Source of the DNA: Leptidea sinapis
Lineage: Eukaryota; Arthropoda; Insecta; Lepidoptera; Pieridae
Direction of reading: 5' to 3'
DNA: 64,000 nucleotides
NCBI RefSeq assembly: GCF_905404315.1
Contig: NC_066310.1
Coordinates: forward strand, 1,178,001 to 1,242,000
Shown: one piece after another, positions 1 to 10,862 of the stretch
Layout: every line of letters begins with the position of its first letter
Position numbering within the stretch: position 1 is the first letter of the stretch
Program-made: the position numbers and the translations under genes
Notes under the pieces: generated by a model
Databases searched by the model: none
The model's input: the letters and a program-made list of their open reading frames with translations, nothing else
What the model was told of the DNA's origin: nothing

Positions 1-850
1 TTCTCTATCGTGTCTTATGTGTGAGAACAGAAAAAACTCAATGAGCAAAAAGTTTGTGATTGTATATTGTGATAAAAGATACTCAAAATAAAATATGCTT
101 ATTTATAAGAATCAATATAATTGATTAGGAGCAATGTATTTCAGCCTTTTTGCTTCTTTGGCTTTCATAGTTCAAACACATTCTGTTCTTTAAAATATAG
201 TACCTACTTTATGATTCGCCAATAAAAAAAACACAGAGATAAAGTTTCGCGAGTGTCATTGCGGTTTTTTGCAGACATAGGACACGCTGTAAGTGCACTA
301 GAATGTAGGTGAGAACCCTGCAGCAGGTGATAGAAGATAATCTCTCAGACTATTATATTTTATTGTAATTCTGTTCACCCGTATCTAAAGTTTAACAACT
401 CTGGAGTATATAAATAGATTTGCTCAAATGACGCTTTTTTGCCGTGGTTTTTTTTCTTAATTTTTTTCACATTCTAACATTAATAAAACGCATAATGCAA
501 AACACATAAGAATAAATAAAATCTTAAGTACTTAGTCCGGAATGTTTAAATATAGAATTTATGAAATTTATAATATAAAATAATAAAAGATATATAGAAA
601 AATAAATTTTAAGAGAGGAAATTTTAATGAAAGTCTTAATTGGTTTGATAAAACTACAGTATACACATAGATACTTTGTGAGGTTGGTTTTATATTCAGT
701 TTTTTTATGGGGTGTAAGGGGTGAAATAAAACGTGTTCTAATCAATAATATTATTGTATTGTATTCATTAGAATACGTTTTGTTATCGCTACTAGTTTAA
801 AATTTGTATTTGTAGATTACTCATCAATGTCATTATAGAATACGACTTTA
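1..850. other. Single-copy AT-rich stretch
   Basis: No repeat of the window's named families and no recognisable protein. It contains a possible small exon (separate entry) and a short imperfect hairpin with arms at 728-747 and 762-781 (17 of 20 positions pair) flanking AT-rich DNA. Confidence 0.5.
275..308 (+). CDS. Candidate 34-nt internal exon
   Basis: Seen: a strong acceptor (pyrimidine run then gcag at 271-274) and a strong donor (TAG then gtgaga at 309). One frame is open, entering with two bases and leaving with AG, giving roughly IGHAVSALEC. It leaves in the phase that the next plus-strand candidate at 1606 needs. Inference only: no family recognised, and so short an exon cannot be told from chance without transcripts. 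Confidence 0.18.
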
Positions 851-874
851 TTCCTGCAATCCAACCGTCATTGG

Positions 875-1182
875 TTACCAGGCTCCTTTGCACAGGATGC
901 CGGCTAGTTAATGGGTACCACAACGGCGCCTATTTCTGCCGTGAAGCAGTAATGTGTAAGCATTTCTATGTTTCGGTCTGAAGGGTCCCGTAGCTACTGA
1001 AATAACTGGGCTGATTTACTTAATATCTCTATCTCATCAGTATCAGAGCGCAGTTGTATTGCTGCTCAGAATTATTGTGTTTTTTAAGAATCTTGAGCGG
1101 CACTACATTGTAATGGGCTGGGCGTATCAATTACCATCAAATGAACGCCCTGCTCGTCTCGTCCCTTATGTTCATAAAAAAA
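875..1182 (-). repeat. Family A interspersed repeat, near full length
   Basis: Matches the other A copies at about 2648, 18722, 31425, 41456 and 59977. It starts (minus sense) at the GGGACGAGACGAGC-like end beside an A-run and finishes near the GCAAAGGAGCCT-like end. No protein is encoded. Lengths near 300 bp and an A/T-run at one end suggest a nonautonomous retroelement, but no tRNA-like A/B boxes are evident, so the class is unresolved. Confidence 0.75.
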
Positions 1183-1605
1183 TATTTATAATAATTATTA
1201 TCAGATATAAAACATAAGATCAGATAAGTGCCAACTTGTTACATTATTAGTCTGGTTGAATACTATTCAAAGTTGAGAACGAAATTTAAAAGCAGTCCAT
1301 AAATTTATTATCATCAGGTATACAACATGATAATTGAATCTGGCATCTGTTTAAAAAAAACCAGTTCCTTCACTTTTAATGTTTTAAGAACTGCAGCTCA
1401 AATTTCACAATTAATTGCCGGATTTAAACAAAAACAAATTCGAGGATAAATCCCGATGCAATTAATTCGGCCGCAATGCAACATAATCGTCTTACAAACC
1501 ATTCTCATCCTGTTTTAAGTATCCACTTTTTATATCTTCGGACTTGTTTAATCTTTGACTTTTTGTATACATGTATCGTTAATCAGTTAACTCATTTTCT
1601 CACAG

Positions 1606-1699
1606 GTTGATATTATTCAGTATTTTGCAAACGGATTTTCGTTGTGAGTTGTTCCTCATTTTAGAATTAGTATTAACGACAGATAAAACGGTAGTAGAG
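1606..1699 (+). CDS. Candidate 94-nt internal exon
   Basis: Seen: an excellent acceptor (ctcattttctcacag, ending at 1605) and a donor-like GAG/gtaata at 1700. The frame beginning after one base is open for 31 codons (starts LILFSILQTDFRCELF) and is hydrophobic. Its first base completes the AG left by the candidate at 275-308. A competing internal donor (gtgagt near 1644) exists. Product unknown; the exon is an inference from signals only. Confidence 0.2.
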
Positions 1700-1764
1700 G
1701 TAATAATAATTAATGTGCAAATAAAATTTGAAAAATAAAAATTTATAAATTCATGACAGACCTC

Positions 1765-1835
1765 CATCAACATGACCTCCGGCGTTCCGTGCCGGTGCTC
1801 TAACCAACTGAGCTAACCGTTCGAGTGACGTATCG
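1765..1835 (-). repeat. tRNA-like head, minus orientation
   Basis: On the minus strand the sequence has a good A-box (TAGCTCAGTTGGTTAGAGC) and an anticodon-arm-like stretch, but the B-box position is degenerate and no matched 7-bp acceptor stem is present. It is therefore a tRNA-derived repeat head, not a tRNA gene. It is followed in its own sense by an AT-rich tail that resembles the tail of the inverted partner at 1975-2070. Confidence 0.55.
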
Positions 1836-1974
1836 ACAAAAAAATCTTGTATGCTTTGTTCAACTCTCAGATTGTGGCTTCATCTACAGGATCAACTTCA
1901 CAGTTGATAACCTGCTCAACACCAATATTTGCATATTAGGAAATTGACTTTAGATGTCGCTCTTCTAAATGTGT

Positions 1975-2070
1975 GTTGTACCTGTGAGAACGCCGGCGGT
2001 CGTGGGTTCGAGTCCCACATCGTTCATAAAATTTTGATTTTCAAATTTTATTTGTGTATTAATCCTAGAA
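1975..2070 (+). repeat. tRNA-like head, plus orientation (inverted partner)
   Basis: Carries an intact B-box (GGTTCGAGTCC) within GTGGGTTCGAGTCCCAC, followed by an AAATTTT-rich tail similar to the partner at 1715-1765. The A-box half is degenerate here. Together the two copies rebuild one tRNA-derived head, arranged head to head around about 140 bp of DNA. Confidence 0.55.
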
Positions 2071-2284
2071 GTGAGGGTTATCACTTTAAAAACATTACAA
2101 TTTGTTTATAATTAATGTAACTTGATAAAAGTTATTAATTTAATCACACTAGTCATCCCCACCCTAATTGACAGTGGGCTACCGAAGAAGATGTTTTAAA
2201 TTTAATAAAATTTTAGTGGAACTTTATTTTCCACGTGAATTGTTTGTGTGAGAGAAGTTGACGAAATGAGCAATACGTGCATTT

Positions 2285-2475
2285 GAGTGCCGCTAAGGAT
2301 TCCAAAACTCTAAATTTTGAGTGGCATTGTAATCGCGCTCGTTGTTTTGTGACATAAGATGTTAAATCTCATTAGCCCAGTTATATCACTGGCTACATCA
2401 CTACAAAGAAACAGGCACCATTGTGGTATTTTGGTACAGCCGGCATGCTGAGCAAAGAAACCTCACGATCAAGTG
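2285..2475 (+). repeat. Degenerate family A copy
   Basis: Recognisable from the GAGTGCCGCTAAGGATTCC and ATAAGATGTTAAATCTCATT segments in family order. Both ends are eroded. It lies just upstream of a much better A copy in the same orientation. Confidence 0.6.
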
Positions 2476-2647
2476 TCAATTAATACTGACACACCTTTTA
2501 TGATCTTATATGAGCAGCGGTGACTAATTTTCCTTATTTTCCATAAATACTCGAAAAGCTACGACACTGTTTCATGGCGGCCTTTAAAAATCATCATCAA
2601 TACAGGTAGGCCTCCGTGGAACTATATCTGTCACGATTCTAAGATAC

Positions 2648-2948
2648 TTTTTTATAGTAATAAGGGACGAGACGAGCTGTGAGCAGGACGTTCAGCTGAT
2701 GGTAATTGATACGCCCTGCCCATTACAATGTAGTGCCGCTCAGGATTCTCGAAAAACCCAAATATTCTGAGCGGCACTACAATTGCGCTCATCATCTTAT
2801 GACATAAGATGTTAAGTCTCATTTGCTCAGTAATTTCACTAGCGACAGCGCTCTTCAGACCGAAACAACCTGCTTCACGGCAGAAATAGGCGCCGTTGTG
2901 GTACCCATAATCTAGCCGGCTTCCTGTGCAAAGGAGCCTTCCACTGGT
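2648..2948 (+). repeat. Family A copy with conserved hairpin
   Basis: One of the best A copies. It contains a perfect 15-bp inverted repeat (2729-2743 with 2767-2781) built from GTAGTGCCGCTCAG. Its right end abuts an open minus-strand frame at 2949, so A may have landed in or beside a former exon. A chance open frame on the minus strand runs through it and is not a gene. Confidence 0.75.
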
Positions 2949-3190
2949 ATTCGGATAACACTGTTGTTGCACATGTTCCACTATCATTAAATCTTTTGTC
3001 CAAGCCCTCTCGTCCTCAGTAATTGATCGACCAGACTCCTCTCTAATATATGACCGATGTGATCGTGTAATATTATACTCGTACTAGAGACCTTTACCAA
3101 CACTTCTATACAGTAAATCTATTTTCTCTACAAGTCGAAACAACATTTCAGGCATTTCATCAAACAACAGACGGAAGTCACTGGTTGGCT
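2949..3190 (-). pseudogene. Candidate exon with internal stop, interrupted by repeat A
   Basis: Seen on the minus strand: a textbook acceptor (gatttttactttgttcag) at 3191, then after two bases an open run containing DFRLLFDEMPEMLFRLVEK. One TAG near 3084 interrupts it. The same frame then continues (SGRSITEDERAWTKDLMIVE) to the edge of repeat A at 2948. Two entry bases match the single base left by the candidate exon at 6969-7099. Family not recognised. The stop plus the A insertion suggest decay; a sequencing difference or an unseen splice could also explain the stop. Confidence 0.35.
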
Positions 3191-3366
3191 CTGAACAAAG
3201 TAAAAATCAAATAAACTTAACTCTAATAGGCATAAACGGTATAGGTAGTGATTATTAATATTAATATTTATTTTATTAATGAATCTTTAAAATTTACGGG
3301 AAAGTAGAGCTCGTGAGGAGAACATACAATATACTCAACGGCCACTCTTCTTTTCAATACTTACCT

Positions 3367-3640
3367 GAATAGAAACACTAAACCAAAAGAATAGATATAA
3401 TATGCACTAATAAGTATAAAAATAATTGCGTATTTTTATACAATCTAATTAATTAATCTACTTCTAGTTACGATTATTGTAATTTTTAGAGTCGGTGTCA
3501 TTTAAGATAGGTTTGTAAATACATACATAGCTATAGGTGAGATGTGCTTAAGTCGTGAGGAGGAGAGAGGCGAAAGCGGGTCGCGGCGGAAGGACACCGA
3601 TTCCAAAAATAACAATAACCGTAACTAGAATTAATTTAAA
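3367..3640. repeat. Family F fragments joined as a palindrome
   Basis: 3367-3499 is the minus-sense 3' part of F (compare 63640-63770). 3523-3640 is the plus-sense GC-rich middle part of F (compare 63560-63680). The shared segment occurs in both, giving inverted arms of about 45 bp at 3453-3499 and 3594-3640. No coding capacity. Confidence 0.65.
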
Positions 3641-4066
3641 ATTTTTAACGATTTAAATATCAAATATTTCATAAAGTATTGTAAAAAATAATGTCGATAA
3701 ACATAAATCATCGTATATTGGATATATCAACCTTTACAGCTCGATATCATTTTGAAAAAGCTTCACAGCTTTTTATCGGCCGCGGGCTGTCCGTCCTAAC
3801 CGTCAGATTTAGGAACGTTACACGATATATATATGTATCATCGCATCTAACAAATACAATGATTTTTGAACTATAACAACTCGACCTTACACTACACGGA
3901 TTCCTAGTGAGCCATCCAGAAGAATTTAATACATTAAATGTGCCTATTTGTTTTTCCAACTAAAAAACTTTTGTACAAATAATGTTAGGCACCAAGAAGC
4001 AACTATTGTATTTATAATCAATAATGAATAATTATAACTTCCACTTCAATAACTGTTTCCTTCCAG

Positions 4067-4166
4067 CCTACTTCGTGATTCTCTTAATACTCTATCTCAT
4101 GAACTGGCGGTGTTAGAATGGAGAGGAGCCTTCGATAAAATCAATAATGCTGCAGCAATAAATTAA
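4067..4166 (+). CDS. Candidate terminal exon (strand uncertain)
   Basis: Seen: a strong acceptor (aactgtttccttccag) ending at 4066, one base, then 32 open codons (starts LLRDSLNTLSHELAVLEW) and TAA at 4164-4166. Against it: the adjacent 4170-4520 DNA is open over long runs on both strands, so open frames here are weak evidence. No family recognised. Confidence 0.15.
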
Positions 4167-4169
4167 GCA

Positions 4170-5110
4170 GCTTCCATATACATAAGTCTCGCATCCTTGA
4201 TTGTCTTCTCGATAAGGAATGTTTTATCCGGGATTTGAATACATTATGTGAAAGGTCAACACCGTGCATAAACCCAAAAAAGACGTATTCGTTTCCGATA
4301 GCCTGTTTCACCATTTACTGATAAATTACGTGATATTCATCCCCTACGTAAATTATACAAGTTTTATTAAGTTTCTTCTGCAGTAACCTAGTGCGTAAGT
4401 TGTGTATCGCAATGATACCCGAGTGATTTACCATTTCCTTTACCGTTCGCACATTTACCTACTGAGTTCTAATCGGTTGGTCGTCAATAAATATCACAAC
4501 AACTTGTGAAATTGTTGATTTGAATTCAAGCCTTTTTACAAACAAAATTAATACTAATTAATAGAGATCATTACATAATGCATCATTGAAGAACATGAGG
4601 CATTAATACCCGATCATCAAAGATCATATTATAAAGTAAAAACTGTTCTGTATGATGATCAATAATTAATAAAAACCAACAAAACATTGGGTCAGAGAGG
4701 TCATAATCGTAATGTACCGGATGCAGCAATAAATTATATAGTTTGTGATTTAACGCCCCTATTAAAACTATATCCGGTGCATTTCCAAGTTACTTCTATC
4801 AGATGGAATATGCTCCACGATATGTAAGCTGAGCTGCTAAATATATCTACTTTATATGACTATGCTAAGGATTTTAGGCTTAATTGAGAGACTTTTGGAA
4901 TTTTAAGATTGATAGGACTTGAGGAAAATATTTAACTATTTATTGAAGTGAATTTCATTCATTAAATAATATAATGAAAATGTGAGTACCTATGATTTAA
5001 CTATTTGATTAAATTAAAATATTTTCAAAACAAACTAATATATATAGCTATATTTAAAATACTTAACATGATTACCTACATGAATTAATAACTATCACCT
5101 TCATCATCTA
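4170..5110. other. Single-copy stretch, open on both strands in part
   Basis: 4141-4545 has open runs of about 45-60 codons on the minus strand, broken by stops near 4318 and 4462, and a plus-strand run of about 57 codons at 4150-4318. No domain is recognised on either strand. 4550-5110 is AT-rich and featureless. Confidence 0.3.
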
Positions 5111-5112
5111 TC

Positions 5113-5492
5113 TATCGCATTTATCACGGGGAGTGTTCCGAAGAGTTGTTTAACCTGATTCCTGCCGCTGAATTCCACCTTCGCATGACACGCCACAAGT
5201 TACGATATCATCCTCACCATCTGGATGTGTGGCGGTCCTCCACAGTGCGGTTTTCAAGGAGCTTTCTTCCATGTACTGTGAAAAAACAAAGCTGTGGAAT
5301 GAACTTTATTGTGTGGTGTTTCCGGGACGATACGACATGGGTACCTTCAAAAAAAGCGCGTACACCTTCCTTAAAGGCCGGCAACGCTCCTGTGATTCCT
5401 CTGGTGTTGCAAGAGATTATGGGCGGCGGTGATCACTTAACAACAGATGACCCGTACGCTCGTTTGTCCTCCTATTCCATAAAAAAAAAAAC
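5113..5492 (+). mobile_element. J1 jockey-like LINE, 3' fragment
   Basis: Retrotransposon fragment covering the C-terminus of the reverse-transcriptase ORF and the short 3' end. The true ORF2 frame at 5229-5432 gives VFPGRYDMGTFKKSAYTFLK and ends in GRR-stop. The longer 155-residue open frame at 5146-5613 is a different frame. The element ends in an A-run after TTCCATAAAA. 5' truncation is typical of target-primed insertion. Confidence 0.8.
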
Positions 5493-6054
5493 TTCATCAC
5501 AACAAGCATATCCTCGTTGGATAGCTCGGCTGTTCGATAAAATTAATTATAGTACGATTAATATCTTATTCTTTGTAGATCTTTTAATTTCAAATCAAAT
5601 CAAAATCACTTAATCATTTAGGTTGTAGAAATAGCACTTATCTAAGTGAAAATTTTACATGATATATTATACATTAACATTTTAACCCTTTAAGACCACT
5701 ACGAAAAGATTAAGCATAAATGAGATGAAGTCGCTAGAGACTGGTTTCCACTCTTGTAAGTCAATATTTGTAGCTTCATGGTTTTATGATTTTTTTTACT
5801 ACAATCTGTGTAAAGTTTCATTTACGTGAGTTCTTTAAAAATATAATGTATAAATTAAATTTACAAAAAAAAACAACAGTTATTGAGTACATTAGATGTA
5901 TCAGTCAACAAACTTCAATTTCCTTTAAGTATTGTATTTTTGTGGAGGATGTAGTCACCTTTAATTACAGGAATACGATATTTAGACTTTGTGTATATTT
6001 TCACCATATTAAGTATTCTGTGTTAGAGGACCTAAAATAAAGATATATCCACCT

Positions 6055-6500
6055 TTATACAAGGCAGAACCCCACACATGGACTACTGCTCCCAGCTCTG
6101 GTCTGGTGCACACCAGAACCTCAAACCCATAAACCCTCAAAGCCCAGCTGCTCGAATTGTCGGATATTAAGTAATCTGTGAACGGTACTTGGCATTGCGA
6201 AGAATTGTCGTTTCATTGTGAGTCTTCTAGCGCATTTATCCAAGAGGTCCTAGGAACTGTTAACATGATTCCACCCGCCGTTTTCCATGCACAGTACTTG
6301 TCTATCAACCGGTATTCAAAAAACATTTAGTCCTGTAAAAACAAACTGTGAAATGAGTTACCTTTTGCGGTGTTTCCAGGTTGATACGACATAGGTACAT
6401 TAAAAAAAGCGGGTTAAATTTGCTTAAATGCTGGCAACGCTTCTGTGATTATCCTGGTGATGCAGGTGAATATAGGCGGTGGTGATCACTTAGCATCAGA
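6055..6500 (+). mobile_element. J1 LINE 3' fragment, degenerate
   Basis: Starts in the conserved C-terminal region (HMDYCSQLWSGAHQ-like on translation), with many stops and small indels, and runs to the GATCACTTAGCATCAGATA tail. No A-run remains. It is directly followed by another J1 tail in the same orientation. Confidence 0.75.
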
Positions 6501-6505
6501 TAGCT

Positions 6506-6937
6506 TAAATGTGTTGGGTTGTCGTACTTTTCCATGTCCAGAAACCAGTATCGGGTTGTGGGCTTGTGTGTGGCCTCTACGGCATTTATCACAGGGAGTG
6601 TTCCTAAGAGCTGTTTCACCTGATTCCTGCCGCCAAATTCCACCTTCGCAAGACATGCCCCATGTTAGGTATCATCCTCACTATCTTGATGTGTGGTGGT
6701 CCTCCACAGTGCGGTTTTCAAGACTTTCTTTCTTCCACGTACTAAATAGCTGTGGAATGAGCTTCCTTCTACGTTGTTTAAGGGATGATACGACATGGGT
6801 GCCTACAAAAAAAGCGCGTAAACCTTTCATAAAGGGCGGCAACGCTCCTGTGATTCCTCCTGTTGCAAGAAAATGTGGGCGGCGGTGGTCACTTTACCCG
6901 GTGACCCGTTCGCTCGTTAGTCCTCCTTTTTCCATAA
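6506..6937 (+). mobile_element. J1 LINE 3' fragment, second in tandem
   Basis: Same family and orientation as 6055-6500, but better preserved and ending in TTTTTCCATAAAAAAA. A 175-residue open frame (6445-6972) crosses both copies in a non-ORF2 frame. The adjacency fits either an insertion targeted to an existing tail or a local duplication. Confidence 0.75.
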
Positions 6938-6968
6938 AAAAAGGTATATCCGTACATAATGGTAACAC

Positions 6969-7099
6969 CTGAGCTGTTGGAATCTATTTTGAAAGTATGT
7001 TCAAAACAAAAATCTTGGAGCAGGATATCTCTTATAGCTTGTCCCACACTATCTATGATACGTCCGACGTGCTTCAGGCAATTCGGACTACAGCTGCAC
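6969..7099 (-). CDS. Candidate internal exon, cysteine-rich start
   Basis: Seen on the minus strand: acceptor ttattataacag at 7100-7111 and donor CAG/gtgtta at 6968. Entering with one base, 43 codons are open (starts CSCSPNCLKHVGRIIDSVG), and one G is left at the end. That G plus the AG entering the candidate at 3190 makes a complete GAG codon, so the two join in phase across an intron of about 3.8 kb holding J1 and F copies. No family recognised. Confidence 0.33.
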
Positions 7100-7887
7100 C
7101 TGTTATAATAATCAACTGTTATCATATAACCTATACTGCTCCCACGGATAGGGTTGCCAAGCTCGTTTAGATTTATATCTTAATTAAATACCGCTACGAA
7201 GTAATAAGTAGTATTTACTATTGAACAGATTTGTTTTACTTCACAAAATATGAAAAGAGAGAGCCATATGTTACAATCTACGTAATTATTGATCAGTATT
7301 TTAGATAAATTTAACCATCCATTCGAAATGGTTGAATTTGAATGAGAATAAATGGCAAGAAACTCACGTTGTAAATTATTTTAATTACAATGTAATGTAA
7401 AGCGATGCAATAATGTTAAATACTTGAGTTACACACGTAAGTTGAAAAGTGAAAAAATAATGTAAATTAATCAAAAAAACACAAGAGTATATTGTGTGCA
7501 GTAGAAGCCCAATCTACACACACTAAATAAATAAAAGTTTTTCCAAGAAATAAATAAAAACATCATAATAAAGTATCATTGGAGCATTATATTAATATTT
7601 TGAAAATATGTATAGGTAATTAAAACGATATTCATTTTTCTCGATGACATCCAACCATCATAAGCAGCGCCTTCACGAGCATGATGTGTGGACCAGCAAT
7701 CACTCCCCTCGACCACATATTTTTAGGGTAGGAAGGAACCCGCCCCGCGACGATGCCACCAGCAATGATATTTAAACGAGCATGACGAACCTTACGATAA
7801 AAAGTCGACTAAAATACAAACAATAATGTTTCATGTTTTGTTATACTCACTGAATACCTCTTCTTACACTTAAAATTGAATATTTTG

Positions 7888-8028
7888 TTAAGTGATCACC
7901 GTCACTCCCATTCCCGTGCTACACCAGAGGAATCACAGGAGCATTGCCAGCCCTTAAGAAAGGTATACGCGCTTTTTTGAAGGTACCATTGTCTTATTGT
8001 CCTGAAAACACCGCCCAAGGAAGATCAT
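7888..8028 (-). mobile_element. J1 LINE 3' fragment
   Basis: Minus-sense J1 tail from the GATCACCGTCACTCCC segment to GAAAACACCGCCCAAGGAAG. About 140 bp, with no reading frame preserved. 5'-truncated. Confidence 0.7.
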
Positions 8029-8407
8029 ATATATATGTATATAAATATACATTGGCGAGATAAGGTAGGTCATTAGTAGTAGGCCTTGCGAAACCCCCAT
8101 TTTAACATAACTATTCAAACTAAGCAAGTACCTGAATCTACGATAATTTTACCAGTAATTAGCTTTCTTTGGATATAAGCTGTGTTACTATCACCATTAT
8201 TAATAAACAATCAGGAGAAATTTAATTTTTTGTGAATATTATAAATAATGAATACTCCATTATTATAGATTTTACATAACTAATCCTTAAGTTATTGCAT
8301 GTGAAGCAAATTAAATGAATTGTTGCCAAAGATAGTAAACAGAGGCAGAGAAGCTTCAATTAAAAGACTAAAATCTAATTGCAAAACATGGCAAATATAC
8401 AAAAATA

Positions 8408-8530
8408 CCTTCATCATCATCAGCCGGAAGACGTGCACTGCTTGACAAACGCCTCCCCAAAAGATTTCCACGTCGATCGATCCTGTGCTGCCCTCATCCG
8501 ACGTATTCCGGCGATCTTGACCATAATACA
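8408..8530 (-). mobile_element. RTE-clade LINE 3' end
   Basis: Minus-strand translation in two frames gives AAQDRSTWKSFGEAFVKQ, the typical C-terminus of RTE endonuclease-reverse transcriptases, followed by a TGATGATGATG tail at 8408-8422. Only the last 40 codons remain. A TAG ends the frame as in other copies (compare 48580-49003). Confidence 0.7.
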
Positions 8531-8639
8531 ATAAAATTGGCAATAGTTGACAACCCTGTGAAAAGTAATTTCTCTATTAATAATTAACTTAAAATAGCAT
8601 AATAACCAGCAAGTATAATTAAATATCACTTACCTGCCT

Positions 8640-10480
8640 TATCAGCTTTAACCCCGCCTCATTTTATAATTAATTGAAAGTCGAGTTACATACTTCTATT
8701 ATTTTAAAGTTTAGTATTTTTTAACCCCAACGTTGCTGAGGCTGCCAAAATTATATAATCAAATAATATAATTACTGTTTTTGGATATTACTCATGGGCC
8801 GATCAGAAAGTCTATTTTACCAACAGTCCGGGGAAACATCTATCCCATCTTAAGGCTGGTGACCAAACCAACGGCCTTGAGTAATCGAGTGGAGCTAGGT
8901 TACCTCTCTCAAACAAGATCGCCATAGTTTTAATTCGGAATTAAAATCATTTTTAATTTATTACAAACATAATACAATTTTCTTGACAAAACTATATTAT
9001 GTTGAATAGTATTGGTGTACAATTAATATATTTTCAAACAATTTTTATCTAGATTAAATGATTAGCATGGCTCCAACTGTAAAAGTTGAGGTATTATGGT
9101 ATTTTTTTTTCGCACTGACTAAAAAATTGAAATGAAATGAAAAAATGAAATTTTCTTCTCATATTCTGTTGATATATAATTATTTTTTGTAAAATAATAT
9201 AAAAATTTTATATAAACCGTCAAGAAATGGTTTCAACTGTGCGCTATTTTGGCGATTTCTTGGGATAGCGGCCAGAGTTCAATCACATTGGTCTAGAACT
9301 GCACTGATTGTACTATCCACGAAATCCCTCACGATATTAATCGTAAGCTGAATGGGAACCCTCGAGTAATGTAAAATAATAAATCCTTTCATACGAACAC
9401 AAGTTCATTCATTGATATAATTCCTAACTTTATGTGTCGAGGGTTCTTAACAAAAGAATCGTGTCCTAACAGTTACCACATAGCCCAATAGTCACCTCAC
9501 CGCTCGATTCGCACTGCCCTATTTATTTCACTTGGATTTTAATGAGGCCCTTTTTTGGTCCCCCGGGTTTATCACGATACCAATTTTGTTTTATTATGGC
9601 AAAAAGGTAAATTTTCTATCATACACACATATATTTATATAAGTCTAGTCAGGATTACAGCAGCCATTATGTACAAGGTCATTTTAATAAAATTGGTTCA
9701 TAAAGTCAATTAATAATAATATATTTATTTGAAAAAAACATAGTATACATTGGTGTTAAAATATTATATTAATGAGCTTATATGTTTTGCTAGCACTATT
9801 CCTAGCATGCAAATATTTTGCTTAATACAATGAATATCAGAATTTTGTATCCATTAATGCCTTAACACTATAAATATTATAAGCATTTAGCCCAACTATA
9901 TAGCTTAATCTTAAATAATCTAGAATTTAAATTATTTTTTTAATTAGTATGATCTAATGAAAGATACACAAAATTCGATGGCTCTTGGTCCTAGTGAGGT
10001 CTCTCAATCCCACGTTACATAATAGGAGGTGATTACCATATTTCAAAAACTTGTTCAATTCGACGCAGCGTCAACCCTATTCAAACATCAGTAATACAAC
10101 TTACAACTTTATAATAAACGTATAGTAGCCAAAATCATTTGTGTTTTTTGTATGTGTTACGTAATTATTTGTAATATATTAACCCTTAAAGTCTCTACAG
10201 TGGAAAGTATTATAATGGTAACATTACAAAAATCACTTTTTATATTAATCAAATGTCAGTGTATCATACTTTTCATGTTGTTTTGTGATGTCCGAGATTT
10301 CTTATTAATTTGTTTTCTGCTTGTTAAAAACATTTACAAATGTATGAACTTACTTGAATTGCTCTTCAAACACTGTAAATTATGTATACGATATGTATAA
10401 GATATTTTATAGTAGCTATAAAAACTATAAATCTATTTAGAATTTTATATCGAAATATTATTAATATAGTCTTATTTATT
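8640..10480. other. AT-rich stretch without identifiable features
   Basis: No member of the window's repeat families and no convincing exon. A minus-strand donor-like cagGTAAGTGATAT lies at 8628-8640, but the open frame before it is only about nine codons. 9700-10480 is very AT-rich; the 82-residue frame at 10152 looks like chance. Confidence 0.4.
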
Positions 10481-10559
10481 AACCTGGAATATAATAATGC
10501 TTATAACTATAATTACAATATTCTATTTGATCACATGTAGAAAAAACTATCATTATGAG

Positions 10560-10862
10560 GAAGTGTACCAAGGCTGATCCATTGGCCGAAATAGCTGCCA
10601 GCGCTTGGGTTTCCTGTAGCCCGATTGAGACGTGTAGAAACTTCGATTTCTTACAATCTCTGCACCGCTGGACCCCACGGGCCAAGTGTCTCGACGCCAA
10701 ACGGCCGCGGCGTCTTGTTGTTAGGCTTATTTTTATACTGAGATTATTATTTGTGAAGTTTTCTGTCTTTTGCAGTCGAAGCAGTAGTTTCAGCACCAAC
10801 GTAAGCCCCGCCTGGACATAAGAAGGAGCCAGAGTGTCGACGTTAGTCACGTTCCACACTTA
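10560..10862 (-). pseudogene. Retrotransposon-associated ORF fragment, frameshifted
   Basis: Minus-strand frames read WNVTNVDTLAPSYVQ, then after shifts GAYVGAETTASTAKDR and PFGVETLGPWGPAVQR, then GSYFGQWISL. This order matches a protein I recall as common beside reverse transcriptases in invertebrate genomes (WDxTxxDTLAPSxx, then VETLGPWGP, then GSYLxQRIS), whose exact function I cannot state. At least two frameshifts and one stop make it non-functional. It is more GC-rich than its surroundings. Confidence 0.55.

Noticed and set aside
1765..1835. tRNA gene on the minus strand
   Set aside because: A-box half only, with a degraded B-box and no acceptor stem.
2652..2987. 111-residue minus-strand frame
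   Set aside because: It lies mostly in repeat A antisense; only the part right of 2949 is used, as an exon candidate.
3523..3610. GC-rich block as rDNA or a CpG island
   Set aside because: It recurs inside the F element at 63560, so it is a repeat module.
5146..5613. 155-residue open frame
   Set aside because: Non-ORF2 frame of a J1 3' fragment running into unique DNA; the true ORF2 frame is 5229-5432.
6445..6972. 175-residue open frame, one of the longest in the window
   Set aside because: It crosses two J1 tails in a frame other than ORF2, so it is not an independent gene.
10152..10400. 82-residue plus-strand frame
   Set aside because: Low-complexity hydrophobic translation of AT-rich DNA with no supporting signal.
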